The notes under the pieces were generated by a model. It saw only the letters and a program-made list of their open reading frames with translations. It made no database searches and was not told where the DNA came from. Below are positions 10,708 through 21,972 of a DNA stretch of 64,000 nucleotides, in pieces; positions within the stretch are counted from its first letter, which is position 1, and the number at the start of each line of letters is the position of its first letter. Source of the stretch: Artocarpus heterophyllus (lineage: Eukaryota; Streptophyta; Magnoliopsida; Rosales; Moraceae); contig CM046353.1 in the NCBI GenBank assembly GCA_025403435.1, forward strand, positions 21,397,987 through 21,461,986, written 5' to 3'. Position numbers and translations under genes: made by a program.

Positions 10708-12800
10708 TTGTAGCTGTAATAAATAAATAAAATGACATAAATTAAATGGTTGTGTAAACATCATAAATATATATTTTGGAATAGTAAATGTGATGCATGA
10801 TGCATATGGAAAAACACACCAAAAATTTTACTAACTCCACGATTATTCAATTTTAATAAATAAAGTGCCACCGTAGGGTAGGCTAAATTATTTATAAATT
10901 GAATTGAGACATTCTCAATTAATAAATATATAAAAAAATATCTCATATTTTCTATATTTATTAGTAACCGTTTATCTTTTGTCAAAATATATTTAACAAT
11001 TTAATTATATCCTTATGAGTGTGACCTATTATTTCAGATTTTAACAACTTAAATCAAAATTACCGCCGTAGGGTAGGTCAATTTTGAAATACATTATAAA
11101 ATTCTATCTGTAGGAAGCCAACCTTGTTATTGATTTAAATGGACACCCTCCGTAGGGAGGGCGAAATTAAAATGCCTCGAGGAGCCACTTAAATCTCACA
11201 TTGTTGTGCTAATAGTGGAGACTGTAGGTTATATTGTCATATTACTTTTTCCCACTCATTATTTTAAAAGATGTGTTTTATCTTATAAAACATCATATGT
11301 TTCATAACTCTAGTAAATAAAAACAATTTTTAATTACTAGGTTATATTATGTGCTAATAGAATCCCATTCTACTTACACTTAAATAAATTACCAAATTTT
11401 CTAAAAAATCTAAGTTTATTATGAATTATCTAAGTTACCCAATAATAAACAATTTAAAATTAGATAACTTAGAATTAATGTGAATTTTACCAAGTCTTAA
11501 CTATTAAAACTAAATTCACACTATTTAGTTGATTAATAAATTAAGATTCTATAAAACTAACCCAATTAATTTAATCTCATTAAATTAATTCTAACACATA
11601 TTAAATCATTTTATAAACTCCTTTATAACATTAAAAAAATAATATGCAAGTGTATGCATGTCATGTTACGATAACTATAAGTAGGCACTTTCCTAGATGA
11701 CATGTTATAATGCATGAATATGTTATCACAATCATCATACAAATATAAAGCATGAAAATAAACAATGGATTTTTGACCGGGTCCTTTTGGATAATTAAAA
11801 TTACAACCCATAAAAAAAATAAAAATTACATAGGTCTTCTTGTAATAACATAAGTCCCAGCTCCAATTTTGTAGCCTTCATCGAGTGGTTTACTACGCAA
11901 CAATCTGCTAAGTTACCTTTAAAATTTGATAGGCCCAAATTCTTAATTTGGCAATGGACTTCATCTTCTTCATCACCCATCGTGCAGTCGACAAGAGAAG
12001 TAAAAAAAAAAATTTCCACCCTTTGTTTAACATCCCATCTATCCCAGCCTAGCCATGGCATTTGTGATGGGACAACCTCAAGAACGCTGCCCGAGTTGAA
12101 GCTACAGCCTCAATGATAGCTTTACACAGAAGCATCCATAACTCGTCCTTCTTATTCTTTTTTTTATTATTGTTTATGGCACGTGGGCCTTCCGGTTGCA
12201 CAAAAGTGCAATAAATGCATTCCACAGAGTGCATTAATTACAAAGTTCAACTCTTGAACTTTTTTTTTTTAATTGTTGCCTTTATCTGATGTGCATCACA
12301 ATGCACATAATAAAACTAAACTTAAAGGAGGCCACGTCTAGGTTATTGATGGAGCCTCTTTTTTTTTATTGGTCTTTCAAACTGCACACGTCTGGTGCAT
12401 TAAAGGCCTTCCTTTTCCTTTTTTTTAAATAGTTGCTGTACTTGGACTTCGTGATGCACATAGTGCATTGTGCATCAAATGCTCATTAATGAAAGGTAGC
12501 TCTTATGGTTGAAACGTGTAGCAGGTGAAGGTAGATAAAAAAAAAATAATAATAAATTACAAAAAGCCTATGCCTTTTTATAGGCTTATATAGATTGATC
12601 TAATCAAACTGAAAATAAAATTATCAATCCAAAAGGACCATATAATTAATGACCAAAAATCCATTCATTAAATAACCATTTATCACATGAATAAAAATAA
12701 CAAAGATGCAAAGTGCCCACAAACATGCATAAAATGATATTATCAAAATAAAATCATGTTAATTAAAATTATATATGCTATAACCCGTTCTTATGCCACT
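10708..12800 (-). mobile_element. CopA untranslated leader with serial hairpins
   Basis: This is the stretch between the PBS side of the 5' LTR and gag. No coding signal was found. Three hairpins carry CCCTACGG (minus-strand sense) in or near the loop: stems TTCAATTTTAATAAATAA (10846-10863) with TTATTTATAAATTGAA (10888-10903); TCAAAATT (11054-11061) with AATTTTGA (11080-11087); and a short CCTCCGTAGGGAGG dyad near 11147-11160. A larger inverted repeat spans 11764-12665. The bases next to the LTR (12783-12800) read AGTGGCATAAGAAC on the minus strand, a degenerate iMet-type PBS. Confidence 0.7.
11764..12665. repeat. Inverted repeat enclosing 0.85 kb of the CopA leader
   Basis: Two 12-bp perfect arm pairs are nested: AATGGATTTTTG (11764-11775) with CAAAAATCCATT (12654-12665), and GTCCTTTTGGAT (11781-11792) with ATCCAAAAGGAC (12627-12638). 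The enclosed sequence holds several TGCAT/ATGCA-rich short palindromes (12190-12500) and homopolymer T/A tracts. It may be an RNA stem or the ends of an inserted element. No target duplication was seen. Confidence 0.6.
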
Positions 12801-13714
12801 TGTTGGAATAAAATCCAAAACACAGCAGAATGAATGGATTGTTGACAAACAAAAATTTTCTGAAAACTTTGTTCATCGGGAATAGATATATAATTTTAAT
12901 TAATGATAAAAAGCTTTAGGAAATTTACTAACCTTTTTGAAGACTATCAGGGTATCCTAGCTTTCCTCTTTGACAATACGATCTTTCAAGCCAAGCCTCC
13001 ACACTAATAGAAAGACGAGTGGGCATCAAACTGTTAGAATGAATTTTCCTTACACTTTTCTGAATCTGCTATGTATTCAACACATGAGATAGTAGATTTT
13101 TTTTTTCCAGAAAAGAACTCTCTGTGAAAGTTACGTGAATAATAGATCTCTTGAGATAATTGTTATCACTACCCTTATTCAGCAATTAGCTATTTTTTAA
13201 TTAATTTTAAATTTAAAATAACTACCATACCAGATATATAGGAAGGGATATACTCTACATCCCTTATCCTTTTATTATTTTGAAAAAGATAAACATTTTT
13301 TTAGTTTAAAAACATAAACAACTTTACATTTATTTAATATATATATATATTAATATATTATAAAATCTTATATATAAATAAGATTTGGTTCAAAACCATA
13401 TACATATATATGTCCAAATTCAAAATTAAATCATATTTATTTAAAATTAAAATTTTAAACTAATCAATTAATTAATAAAATTTTTTGTCCAAATAGGAAA
13501 AGACAAAAATGTGGCCCCACCACACATATGCCACACACGAAATTAAAATTATATTCAAATAATCTTATTATCCAAATATTATTTATTAATTAATTTTAAA
13601 AAATATATTTAACTAATCTCATTAGTTAAATATAATCAATTAATAAATTAACTAATGCTCAATTAAATTGTGACAACATTTATCACATTATATTATGTGT
13701 CACAAAGAACATTT
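12801..13714 (-). mobile_element. CopA 5' LTR, segment 1 (3' end)
   Basis: The LTR 3' end is TGTTGGAATAAAATCC on the plus strand (12801), that is ...TTCCAACA in the sense direction. A donor-like AAAAAG^GTTAGTAAAT lies at 12932 (minus). The plus-strand LTR sequence is interrupted at 13714 by CopB and resumes at 30735. The last five bases, CATTT (13710-13714), are the CopB target duplication. Confidence 0.75.
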
Positions 13715-15139
13715 TGTTAGACATGTATGCCCTAAGGAGCAAAAATGTAATACGTTTTTGGAGGCATTTTTATCAATAAAGAATTTATTCATTTATATAT
13801 ACCAAATCTTCTCCTCTTTACGTTCATATTTGTTGAATGTATGTTAAGAAAACAATAGTCAATCTAAACCATAACAATTGGGCATATGATGGACGGATTA
13901 TGCTGAAGACACAATTCTTAAGGTGATGGTCTAAAGCATATGATCTGCAATCGAGGGAATAAAGTTGGGCGCTTTATTGATGCAAAGATTGTTATATTGT
14001 CTATATCTCTATTGGGAGATGGTTTGTCTTGACCATCAGAGTTGGACTCCGTGAATAGAAACATTGGCACGTTGTCATAGGTGACGATGTGTTGGATCAG
14101 GACACAAAGTGATTTGATTTGGATTAATAATTCTGTCTCGACAAATCGATTCACTTTAGACAATCATTTGTATTGTATCCTATTCCTGAGACGGATAGTG
14201 GGCCCGTTGTCTCGACTTGTGTCTTTTGATGTACCAAAGGGTGACTCCCACATCTCAATAGTGGTATACATGCCGAAACGTTGGAGGCATGACTCTTGAT
14301 AGCATAGACTTGTTATTCATAGATATGGAATCCATCGCTCCTCTTTAGGAGTAATGATATCCTCTTATATGCGTTATCTTGTAATTGAAAAACTGGAGCA
14401 CTCAACCATTTGGACACATAGGTGTAACCGAATGGTATACTGTCTTTAGATAGTAAGTTTTCTAATGGTGAGATAATGGAACGTAAGATAAAAATAATCG
14501 GGAAGGTAAGACAGAACTTGTCCTTAAGCCGATTGTGGATTATCATATGGGGATACGATACACTTTGATATGTCATGAACACTTAGCTATACGGACTTCG
14601 TAATTCTATAAAGTTCGAGAGTGCAGCTCTAAGCTTTTAGTGGAGTAGCGTTGGAGTTGATAATTGTGAAATGTATATCTGGGATATTGGGTTTCATAAT
14701 TATCGTGAGCTTGAACTTTATAGGTCCATTTTGGTCCCCTTTGCTAGCTCACAAAATCCTGTAACGATACGGCGTGCTTTTTCAATAATTGGTGACTTAT
14801 GTCTAATTTATTAGATTGGTTTAAAATTTGAAAAAATCAAATAATTCATGTTTGTTTATTGGATGAATTAATTTTGTAATAAAATTAATTTAAGATAAAC
14901 TTGTTGAATTATTGGGATCGGATAATTCTTGTCTGTTTATCGGTTGATTTAATTGGACAAATTAAATGAAGATAAACTTGTAGAATTATTGTGAATTGAT
15001 TTATTTTCTTAGAGATTATCTTGATAAAGTTTGTTTTGATCAAATAACTTCTCTATTGGGTTATTTGAATCAAAACTGAGACTTTATCTTGTAGAATCTT
15101 GGGTGGAAAAAAAAAGATTCGTGGAGATATTTACGCGAC

Positions 15140-15201
15140 AGTTTGGCCTGCCGATCTACGTGTTTGGCCTGCCGATGGGGCATGTTTGGCCTGCCAATCA
15201 G
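15140..15201. repeat. Dyad array in CopB 5' LTR U3
   Basis: Three units of TTTGGCCTGCCGAT type at about 22-bp spacing, with central CT in the element's sense direction. A homologous array lies in CopB's 3' LTR at 30127-30206. Confidence 0.85.
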
Positions 15202-15308
15202 CAAGAGATAAGATTACGCTTTTTCACGTGGATCTTATCAGAAATTGATCCGAACTTGATTCTGTTTTGAGTTTTTGAGACCTAATCTGATAAGGACTAA
15301 CCCCAGGA

Positions 15309-15324
15309 CCAATCGCTATATAAA
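15309..15324 (+). promoter_or_regulatory. CopB 5' LTR core promoter (CCAAT + TATA)
   Basis: CCAAT (15309-15313) is followed three bases later by TATATAAA (15317-15324). The same CCAAT-N3-TATA arrangement recurs in the family's other LTRs, for example CCAATAGGTATAAAAA at 42861-42876. The spacing is unusually tight for a CAAT box, but the arrangement is conserved. Confidence 0.65.
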
Positions 15325-15729
15325 GGGAGTAAGTCTCATGAGTTACTCAGATCAATTGAGAGATTAAGAGTGATACTCTTCTAATAAGCATCTGAAAACT
15401 CCCTGAGACCTTTTGTTCATAAATCACGAACACTAGGTTCGGGTTCTCTCGATTGGTTGGAAGGAGAGTCACCGGTGGAAGAGCTATACGTGTGAGCCCA
15501 CACTCACTCCAATCGTGCATAGAGAATAGCAAAGAAGACCAATTGGTTAAGGCTCTTCTGGAACGTTACTTCTCTTCACAGGTTGCGGAGGTTCTTCGGT
15601 ACACCAAGGTTAGTAAGATCTGTTTAATTTATACATATAGCATGTCAAACTTGTGTTTTGGAAAAATACTCTGATGTTAAAAATTTTTAAAATTTCTACT
15701 ACGCACCTCACATTGTTTTTTCCAACAAT

Positions 15730-15742
15730 TGGTATCAGAGCC
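15730..15742 (+). other. CopB primer binding site (tRNA-iMet)
   Basis: TGGTATCAGAGCC starts two bases after the LTR end at 15727. It matches the complement of the plant initiator Met tRNA 3' end over its full length. Confidence 0.9.
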
Positions 15743-15783
15743 ATAGGTTTTTACATAAATTTGCAAGTTTGTGATCATGCCAT
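15743..15783 (+). mobile_element. CopB leader, first 41 bp (before CopC insertion)
   Basis: This short piece reads AGGTTTTTACATAAATTTGC and ends GATCATGCCAT. It matches the uninterrupted leader of CopG at 43282-43322, where the sequence continues GATCATGTTATATGC. The last five bases, GCCAT, are the left copy of the CopC target duplication. The leader resumes at 27116. Confidence 0.85.
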
Positions 15784-17717
15784 TGTTGGAAACAAAGTGC
15801 GCAGCGGAATTTTAAAAATTTTTTTCATCAGAGTAATTTCCAAAACACAAGTTTGACATGTTATTTGTATAAATTAGACAGATCTTACTAACCTCTGTGT
15901 GCCAAAGAACCTCGGCAACCTGTGTAGAGAAGTAACGTTCCAGAAGAGCCTCAACCAACTGGTCTTCTTTGCTATTCTCTATCCACAACCAGAGTGAGTG
16001 TGGGCTCACATGTACAGCTCTTCCATCGGTGGCTCTCCTTCCAACCAATAGAGAGAACCCAAAGCTAGTGTTTGTGATTTGTGAACAAAAGCTCTCAGGG
16101 AGTTTTTCAGATGCTCACTAGAAGAGTATCACTCTTAATCTCTCAAATTGGTCCTGGGGTCAGTCCGTATCAGATTAGGTCTCAAAAACTCGAAACAGAG
16201 TCAAGTTTGGATCAATATCTGATAAGATTCTCGTGAAAACGCATAATCTTATCTCTCGCTGATCGGTAGGCCAAACAGGCCCCATCGACAGGCCGAACAC
16301 GTCATCCGATAGGCTGAACTCCCGAGAAAAAATCTCCACGAATCTTTTATTTTCTACCCGAGATTCTAAAGGATAAAGTCTCAGTTTTGATTCAAATAAC
16401 CCAATATAAAAGTTATCTGATCAAAACAAACTTTATCAAGATAATCTCTAAGAGAATAAATCAATTCACAATAATTCTACAAGTTTATCTTGTTGTAATT
16501 TGTCCAAAATTAAAACAACTGATAAACAGGCAAGAATTATCTGATCGCAATAATTCAACAAGTTTATTTTGAACTAATTTCTTACAAAATTAATTCAACC
16601 GATAAACAGACATGAATTATTTGATTCTTACAAATTTTAAACCAATATGATAAGTCCGACATAAGTCACCAATTATTGGAAAAGCACGCCGTGTCGTTAC
16701 AGGATTTTGTTAGCTAGCAAAGGGGACCAAAATGGACCTATAAAGTTCAAGCTCATGATAATTATGAAACCCAATATCCCAGATATATATTTCACAATTA
16801 TCAACTCCAATGCTACTCCACTAAAAGCTTGGAGATGCACTCTCGAACTTTATAGAATTACGAAGCTCATGTAGCTAAGTCTCCATGACATATCATAGTG
16901 TATCATAACCCCATATGATCATCCATAATCAACTTAAGGACAAGTTCTGTCTTACCTTGCCAATTATTTTTATCTTACGTTCCATTGTCTCACCATTAGA
17001 AAACTTACCATCCAAAGATAGTATACCATTCGGTTACACCTATGTATCCAAATGGTTGAGCGCTCCAGTTTTCTAATTACAGGACAACACATATAGGAGG
17101 ATATCATTACTCCTAAAGAGGAGCTATGGATTCCATATCTATGAATAACAAGTCTACGCTATCAAGAGTCATACCTCCAATGTACCGGCATGCATACCAC
17201 TATTGAGATGTGGGTGTCACCCTTTGGCACATCAAAAGACACAAGTCGAGACAACGGGCCCACTATTCATCTCAGGATTAAGATACAATACAAATGATTG
17301 TCTAAGGTGAATCGATTTGCCAAGACAGAATTATTAATCCAAATCAATTCACTTTATGTCCCGATCCAACACATCGTCACCTATGACAACGTGCCAATGT
17401 TTCTATTCACGGAGTCCAACTCCGATGGTGAAGACAAACCATCTCCCATAAGGGATATAGACAACATAACAATCTTTGCATGAATAAAGTGCCCAACTTT
17501 ATTCCCTCGATTGCAGATCATATGTTTTAGACCGTCACCTTAAGAATCGTGTCTTCCGCATAATCAGTCCATCATATGCCCAATTCTTAAGGTTTAGACT
17601 GACAGTCTCAGACTACTGTTTGCTTAACATACATTCAACAAATATGAACATAAAGAGGACAAGATTTGGTATATATAAATGAATAAACTCTTTATTGATA
17701 AAAATGTCTCCAAAAAC
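15784..17717 (-). mobile_element. CopC 3' LTR, truncated (1934 bp)
   Basis: On the plus strand it starts TGTTGGAAACAAAG, preceded by GCCAT (15779-15783), which pairs with GCTAT at 27116-27120 as a diverged target duplication. Compared with the element's other LTR (25078-27115) it lacks about 50 bp at its far end, where AAAAAC joins RNase H sequence directly. It also lacks 47-55 bp around 16150, including the TATA box, with ATTG at both breakpoints. A dyad array lies at 16259-16322. Confidence 0.85.
16259..16322. repeat. Dyad array in CopC 3' LTR
   Basis: Three to four diverged units, such as ATCGACAGGCCGAAC, with central AG on the plus strand. Because the element is on the minus strand this is CT in its sense direction, as in the other copia LTRs. 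Confidence 0.8.
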
Positions 17718-20700
17718 TTAAGGAGCCACACTGCTTCTTTCAAAGAATCACTAGCTGCCACATACTCCGCCTCCATCGTTGAATCCGAAGTGCAATCTTG
17801 CTTCGCACTTCTCCAACTGATGGCACCGCCACCTAGAGTAAACACATACCCCAAAGTCGATTTCCTAGAATCCAGACAGGATTGAAAATCTAAATCTGTG
17901 CATCCTAGAGGAGTTAAATCCTCACCCGAATACACAAGCATATACCCTCGAGTCCTTCTCAGGTACTTAAAAATATGCTTTATCGCAACCCAATGGCTCA
18001 GTCCTGGATCCGCCTTAAATCGAATTACAATCCCGACCACATAGCTAATATCCGGTCGTGTTTAAAGCATGGCATACATGAGACTACCTACTGCCGAAGC
18101 ATAAGGCACCTTCTTCATGTATTCTCTTTCTTCATAAGACTTTGGAGAGTCTTTCTTAGAAAGAGTAATTCCAGACCTAGATGGTTGCCCACCTTTCTTG
18201 GAATCCTGCATTGCAAACCTCCTGAGAATTTTATCTATGTAGTCGGCTTGAGACAAAGCTATCATTTTGTTCTTCCTATCCCGAAAGATCTGGATACGGA
18301 GAACAAAATTAGCCTCACCTAAGTCCTTCATGTCAAACTACTTGGTCAACCATAATTTGACCAATGACAACGCCCCAACGTCATTGCCAATTAGCAGAAT
18401 GTCATCTACATAGAGCAGTAGAAAAACCACCTTCCCATCCTTAATGTGTTTGTAAACACATGGTTCATCCACGTTTTGTGAGAACCCATAAGTCTTGATC
18501 ACTTGATCAAATCTTATGTTCCAAGAACGGGATGCCTGCTTAAGTCCATAAATTGACTTTAGTAGCTTTCAAACCTTCCCCTCTTGACCCACGACCTTGA
18601 ACCCTTCTGGTTGTTTCATATAAATGGACTCATCAAGATAGCCATTCAGAAAAGCTGTCTTGACATCCATCTGCCAAATCTCGTAGTCGAGAGCGGTAGC
18701 TATGGACAAGAGAATCCGGATGGACTTAAGCATGGCTACAAGCGAAAAGGCTTCCTCATAATCGATTCCTTCTTTTTGCGTATAACCCTTAGCTACCAGT
18801 CTAGCCTTAAAGGTTTCGACCTTTCCATCCACTCCTCTTTTCCTCTTGTAGATCCACTTACACCCTATGGGTTTTACCCCTTCGGGAAGATCCACAAGCA
18901 CCCAGACCCGATTAGTCTCCATAGACTTCATCTCTATATTCATGGCCTCTGTCCAGACTCTTGAATCAACATCCTCCATGGCTTCTATGTAAGTATAAGG
19001 ATCCCTGTCATGTTCATCCTGTTCAGCCAAGAAGACCTCCCCATTGAATATATACCTCTCAGGTTGACGCCCGATCCTCCCACTACGCCGAAGCCCTTGA
19101 GGTTGCTGTTCAGGTTTGTTTGGTTTTTCTACACTGATCGGAATGGCTTCGTTCAGAACCTCCAGAGTGAATGGATCACCCTTTAACTCCTCAAGCACCA
19201 CTTTGCTTCAAGGTTTAAAGTCGTCCATGTAACTCTCCTCGAGGAAAGTTGCATTAGTTGAAACCATGACTTTATTTTCCTTTGGGTTATAAAAATAACC
19301 CCCTTTAGTCCCTTTTGGATATCCTACAAACACGCAAACTTCTGAATGTGCTTCCAACTTATTCGGATCCTTAAACAGGACATGAGCTGGACATCCCCAT
19401 ATGCGAATATGGTTTAAGGATGTCTTTTGTCTTGTACATAACTCGTGAGGAGTTTTAGGGACTGATTTTGAAGGCACATTGTTCAAAAGATAACATGCAG
19501 TTTGTAGTGCATATCCCCAAAAGGACAAAGGCAATGATGAATAACTCATAATGGACCTAATCATGTCCAACAAAATCCTATTCCTTCTCTCTGCTATGCC
19601 ATTCTGCTGTGGAGTTCCCGTTGCAGTCAAATGGGATAAAATCCCATTCTCTAACAAGTGTCCCAAGAACTCATCAGAAAGGTATTCTCTACCTCGATCA
19701 GATCAGCAAGTGTCCCAAGAACCCAATTGCTTTTCCACTTCAGCCTGAAACTCCCTGAACTTATCATAAGTTTCACTTTTGTGGTGCATCAGGTACGCAT
19801 ACCCATATCTTGAGTAATCGTCAAAAAAAGTGACGAAGTACTCATACCCTCCTCGTGCCCAGATGTTGATCGGCCCGCAAACATCACTATACACAAGTTC
19901 TAGAACCCCTTTGGCCCTATTGTCCTTAGACCCGTATGGTCTTTTGGTCATTTTACCCACCAAACAAGACTCACATTGAGGTATAGATTCCACCTTTAAG
20001 TGACTTAAAGGTCCATCCCTTACCAACCTTTGAATCCTATTCAGGTTAATATGGCCAAGGCGCAAATGCCAAAGATAAGTCTTATTAGAGTGAGAAGTTT
20101 TAAATCTTTTTGAGTCACTATCATTTATCTCAGCATTAAGCAATAAGTCCATCTTAGGTTTGATAAAATATAGATTATTTTGCATCCATCTAGAACAGAT
20201 AAAAGATTTGTTTTTATAAATCACCACTTTTTCATTAAAAGATACCACGTAGGAGTCTTTAAATAAAGAAGATACAAAAATTAAATTCCTTTTAAATTTA
20301 GGAACATAAAAATAATCTCGCAAAATTAAATTCCTATAATTATCAAAGTAAAGATGGACATTTCCCACTGCTTCTGCTGAGTCCAAGGATCCATCGCCCA
20401 TCCGAAGCATTAAGTCTTCATGTAGTAGACTTCTCGTTTCTTTGAATCCCTGTAGAGAAACACAAACATGATTAGTTTCATTGGAATCTATGACCCAGAT
20501 GTCACTGGATTCCTCAACCAAACAAGTTTCTAAATATAAAAGATCACACCTACCTCCCTTTGAAAGGAAGTCCTTGCAATGCTTTTTTATATGCCTGACC
20601 TTACCACAGAAGAAGCACTTAAGCTTCTTTGGGTTCTTCTTGCTCTTGGTAGTAGCAGGAATAGAAGACTTCCCGTTCTTGGCCTGTTGCTTCTTTCCAT

Positions 20701-21361
20701 TCCCATAGTTAGGATTGGAACCAGAAGCAGCTACCATGTTGGCCTCACCACCAGCAGGAGACTCCCTTATCAGCAGTTCAAACTCCTGTAACTGTTTCAT
20801 CAATTCTGTCAAGGTCATATCCCGTCTATTACTTAAATTAAAAGTAGCTCTAAACGGAATAAATTCCTTAGACAGAGTCTCAAAGACCATAGTCATCTGA
20901 GTTTCAGCATTGATGTCAGCTCCATTGGTTTGAGCCTCAACGAGGTAACCCATGACCAACATCATGTGCTCCTTTACAGATGTCCCCGGTCTCTGTCTAC
21001 AGTTTAAGTGTTTCTGAAGCGTCCCTTGCCGCTTTGTTATGGCCTGGCCTCTAAACATGTCTTCAAGATTATCCAAGATCTACTTCGCAGTCTCATAATC
21101 CTGATGTTGAGCCTACAGCACGTTGTTATTGCTAGCCATAACATAGTAGCGGGCTTGATCATTAGCATCTTTCCAGCTATCGTATGCTTGGAATTGCTTT
21201 TTACTTGAATCTCCCATAGGCTCGGGAGGACAAGGGGTTGTCAGTACATATTTTAGTTTCTCAAAGAATAGGACGATGTCCAGGTTCCGTTTTCAATCGT
21301 TATAATTCTCACCAGTTAATTGGTTTTTGTCAAGTATCGATGATAAAGCATTTTTAAACAT
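17718..21361 (-). pseudogene. CopC gag-pol, nearly full length but broken
   Basis: It starts at the ATG at 21361 (MFKNALSSILDKNQLTGENY) and is read on the minus strand. Gag has several nonsense codons in its first ~90 residues, then a long open stretch at 19703-21076. That stretch holds a complete CCHC knuckle (CFFCGKVRHIKKHC), a protease motif changed to DSNETNH from DSGATNH, the integrase HHCC region and the start of the integrase core (SDVCGP; TFFDDYSRYGY). The rest of integrase is at 19208-19666. RT lies around 18062-19201, with [11 protein letters not shown] and YVDD. RNase H lies at 17718-18040 but loses its C-terminus to the LTR deletion. Filler DNA at 19707-19722 breaks the integrase core. 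Confidence 0.88.
19707..19722. repeat. 16-bp templated filler in CopC integrase
   Basis: CAAGTGTCCCAAGAAC here is an exact copy of 19655-19670, 52 bp away. It replaces the stretch that in CopG and CopH encodes the segment around LRSDRG. It looks like a repair scar copied from adjacent sequence. Confidence 0.75.
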
Positions 21362-21972
21362 TTCAAACTACAATAAAGAATCATATACCAAATATAAGCA
21401 AACATATAATAATAGTTTAGTAAGATAACACAATCATGTAAAAACAAACAAATGTGTTTATGTGTCAAAACCTTGAAAATATCACAACCTTACAACGATA
21501 ATTCCCAACTCAGAATCCAACAAGCTCCTAGGGGAGTCATGCCAAATTCAATCAGGAACACGGATCTCCTCCTGATTAATATATGCCATCTATGACCAGT
21601 ATGATCCAGCATATACTAATAATCGTTTCTTTGGCCATTAATTTTATTAACAGAGCTCCTAGGGGAGGTTAATAATAAAATTAAAGTGAGTGTATAGCCA
21701 CCGTTTCAATATTTTATCCATGATTTATAATCACCACCTAGGGGTGTGCAACCATAAATCATACTAAAATACCTTATCCTTTCAGAGATCCAATCTAGTA
21801 CATGATATAAATCCCTTCCTAGGGGTCGGGACCACCATGTTCTTCCTATGGACCAACGATGGAGGCCTTAGGTCCTCTCTTCAAAAACCTTCTCCCACTC
21901 AATCTTTTGAAGTCAAGGTTTTATTTTAAAATTATGCATGAACAATTTCTATATGACATGTTATCAATATAC
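21362..21972 (-). mobile_element. CopC leader, gag-proximal part with hairpins
   Basis: Non-coding. CTACAATAAAGAATC (21368 onward, plus strand) is the reverse of an acceptor-like TTTATTGTAG just before the gag ATG. Four CCTAGGGG cores, each within an inverted repeat, lie at about 21528-21535, 21659-21666, 21737-21744 and 21819-21826. The leader is interrupted at 21972 by CopD; TATAC (21968-21972) is the duplication. Confidence 0.8.

Larger units (their letters stand above)
13715..15727 (+). mobile_element. CopB 5' LTR (2013 bp)
   Basis: It begins TGTTAGACATGTATG and ends TTTTCCAACA. The outer duplication is CATTT (13710-13714 and 30735-30739). Promoter elements are CCAAT at 15309-15313 and TATATAAA at 15317-15324. 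The LTR carries a three-unit TCGGC/GCCGA dyad array at 15140-15201, about 115 bp upstream of the TATA box. A GTTAGTAAG donor-like site lies about 120 bp before the LTR end. An antisense ATG-initiated ORF of 89 codons lies at 14313-14582. Confidence 0.9.

Noticed and set aside
10761..12234. Small frames in the CopA leader (10761-10985, 11623-12234)
   Set aside because: Short, AT-rich, and they overlap hairpins and inverted-repeat arms. No family resemblance.
15453..15674. 73-78 codon sense frame (VGRRVTGG...VSKICLIYTY) seen in most copia LTRs, e.g. 15453-15674, 25106-25342, 30460-30681, 50671-50904
   Set aside because: It starts at TTG rather than ATG and spans the donor-like GTTAGTAAG. Similarity between copies is explained by shared LTR descent.
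18584..18964. 126-codon frames opposite RT in CopC (18584-18964) and CopG (47340-47720)
   Set aside because: Antisense shadows of the conserved RT coding region. Their conservation follows from the RT on the other strand.
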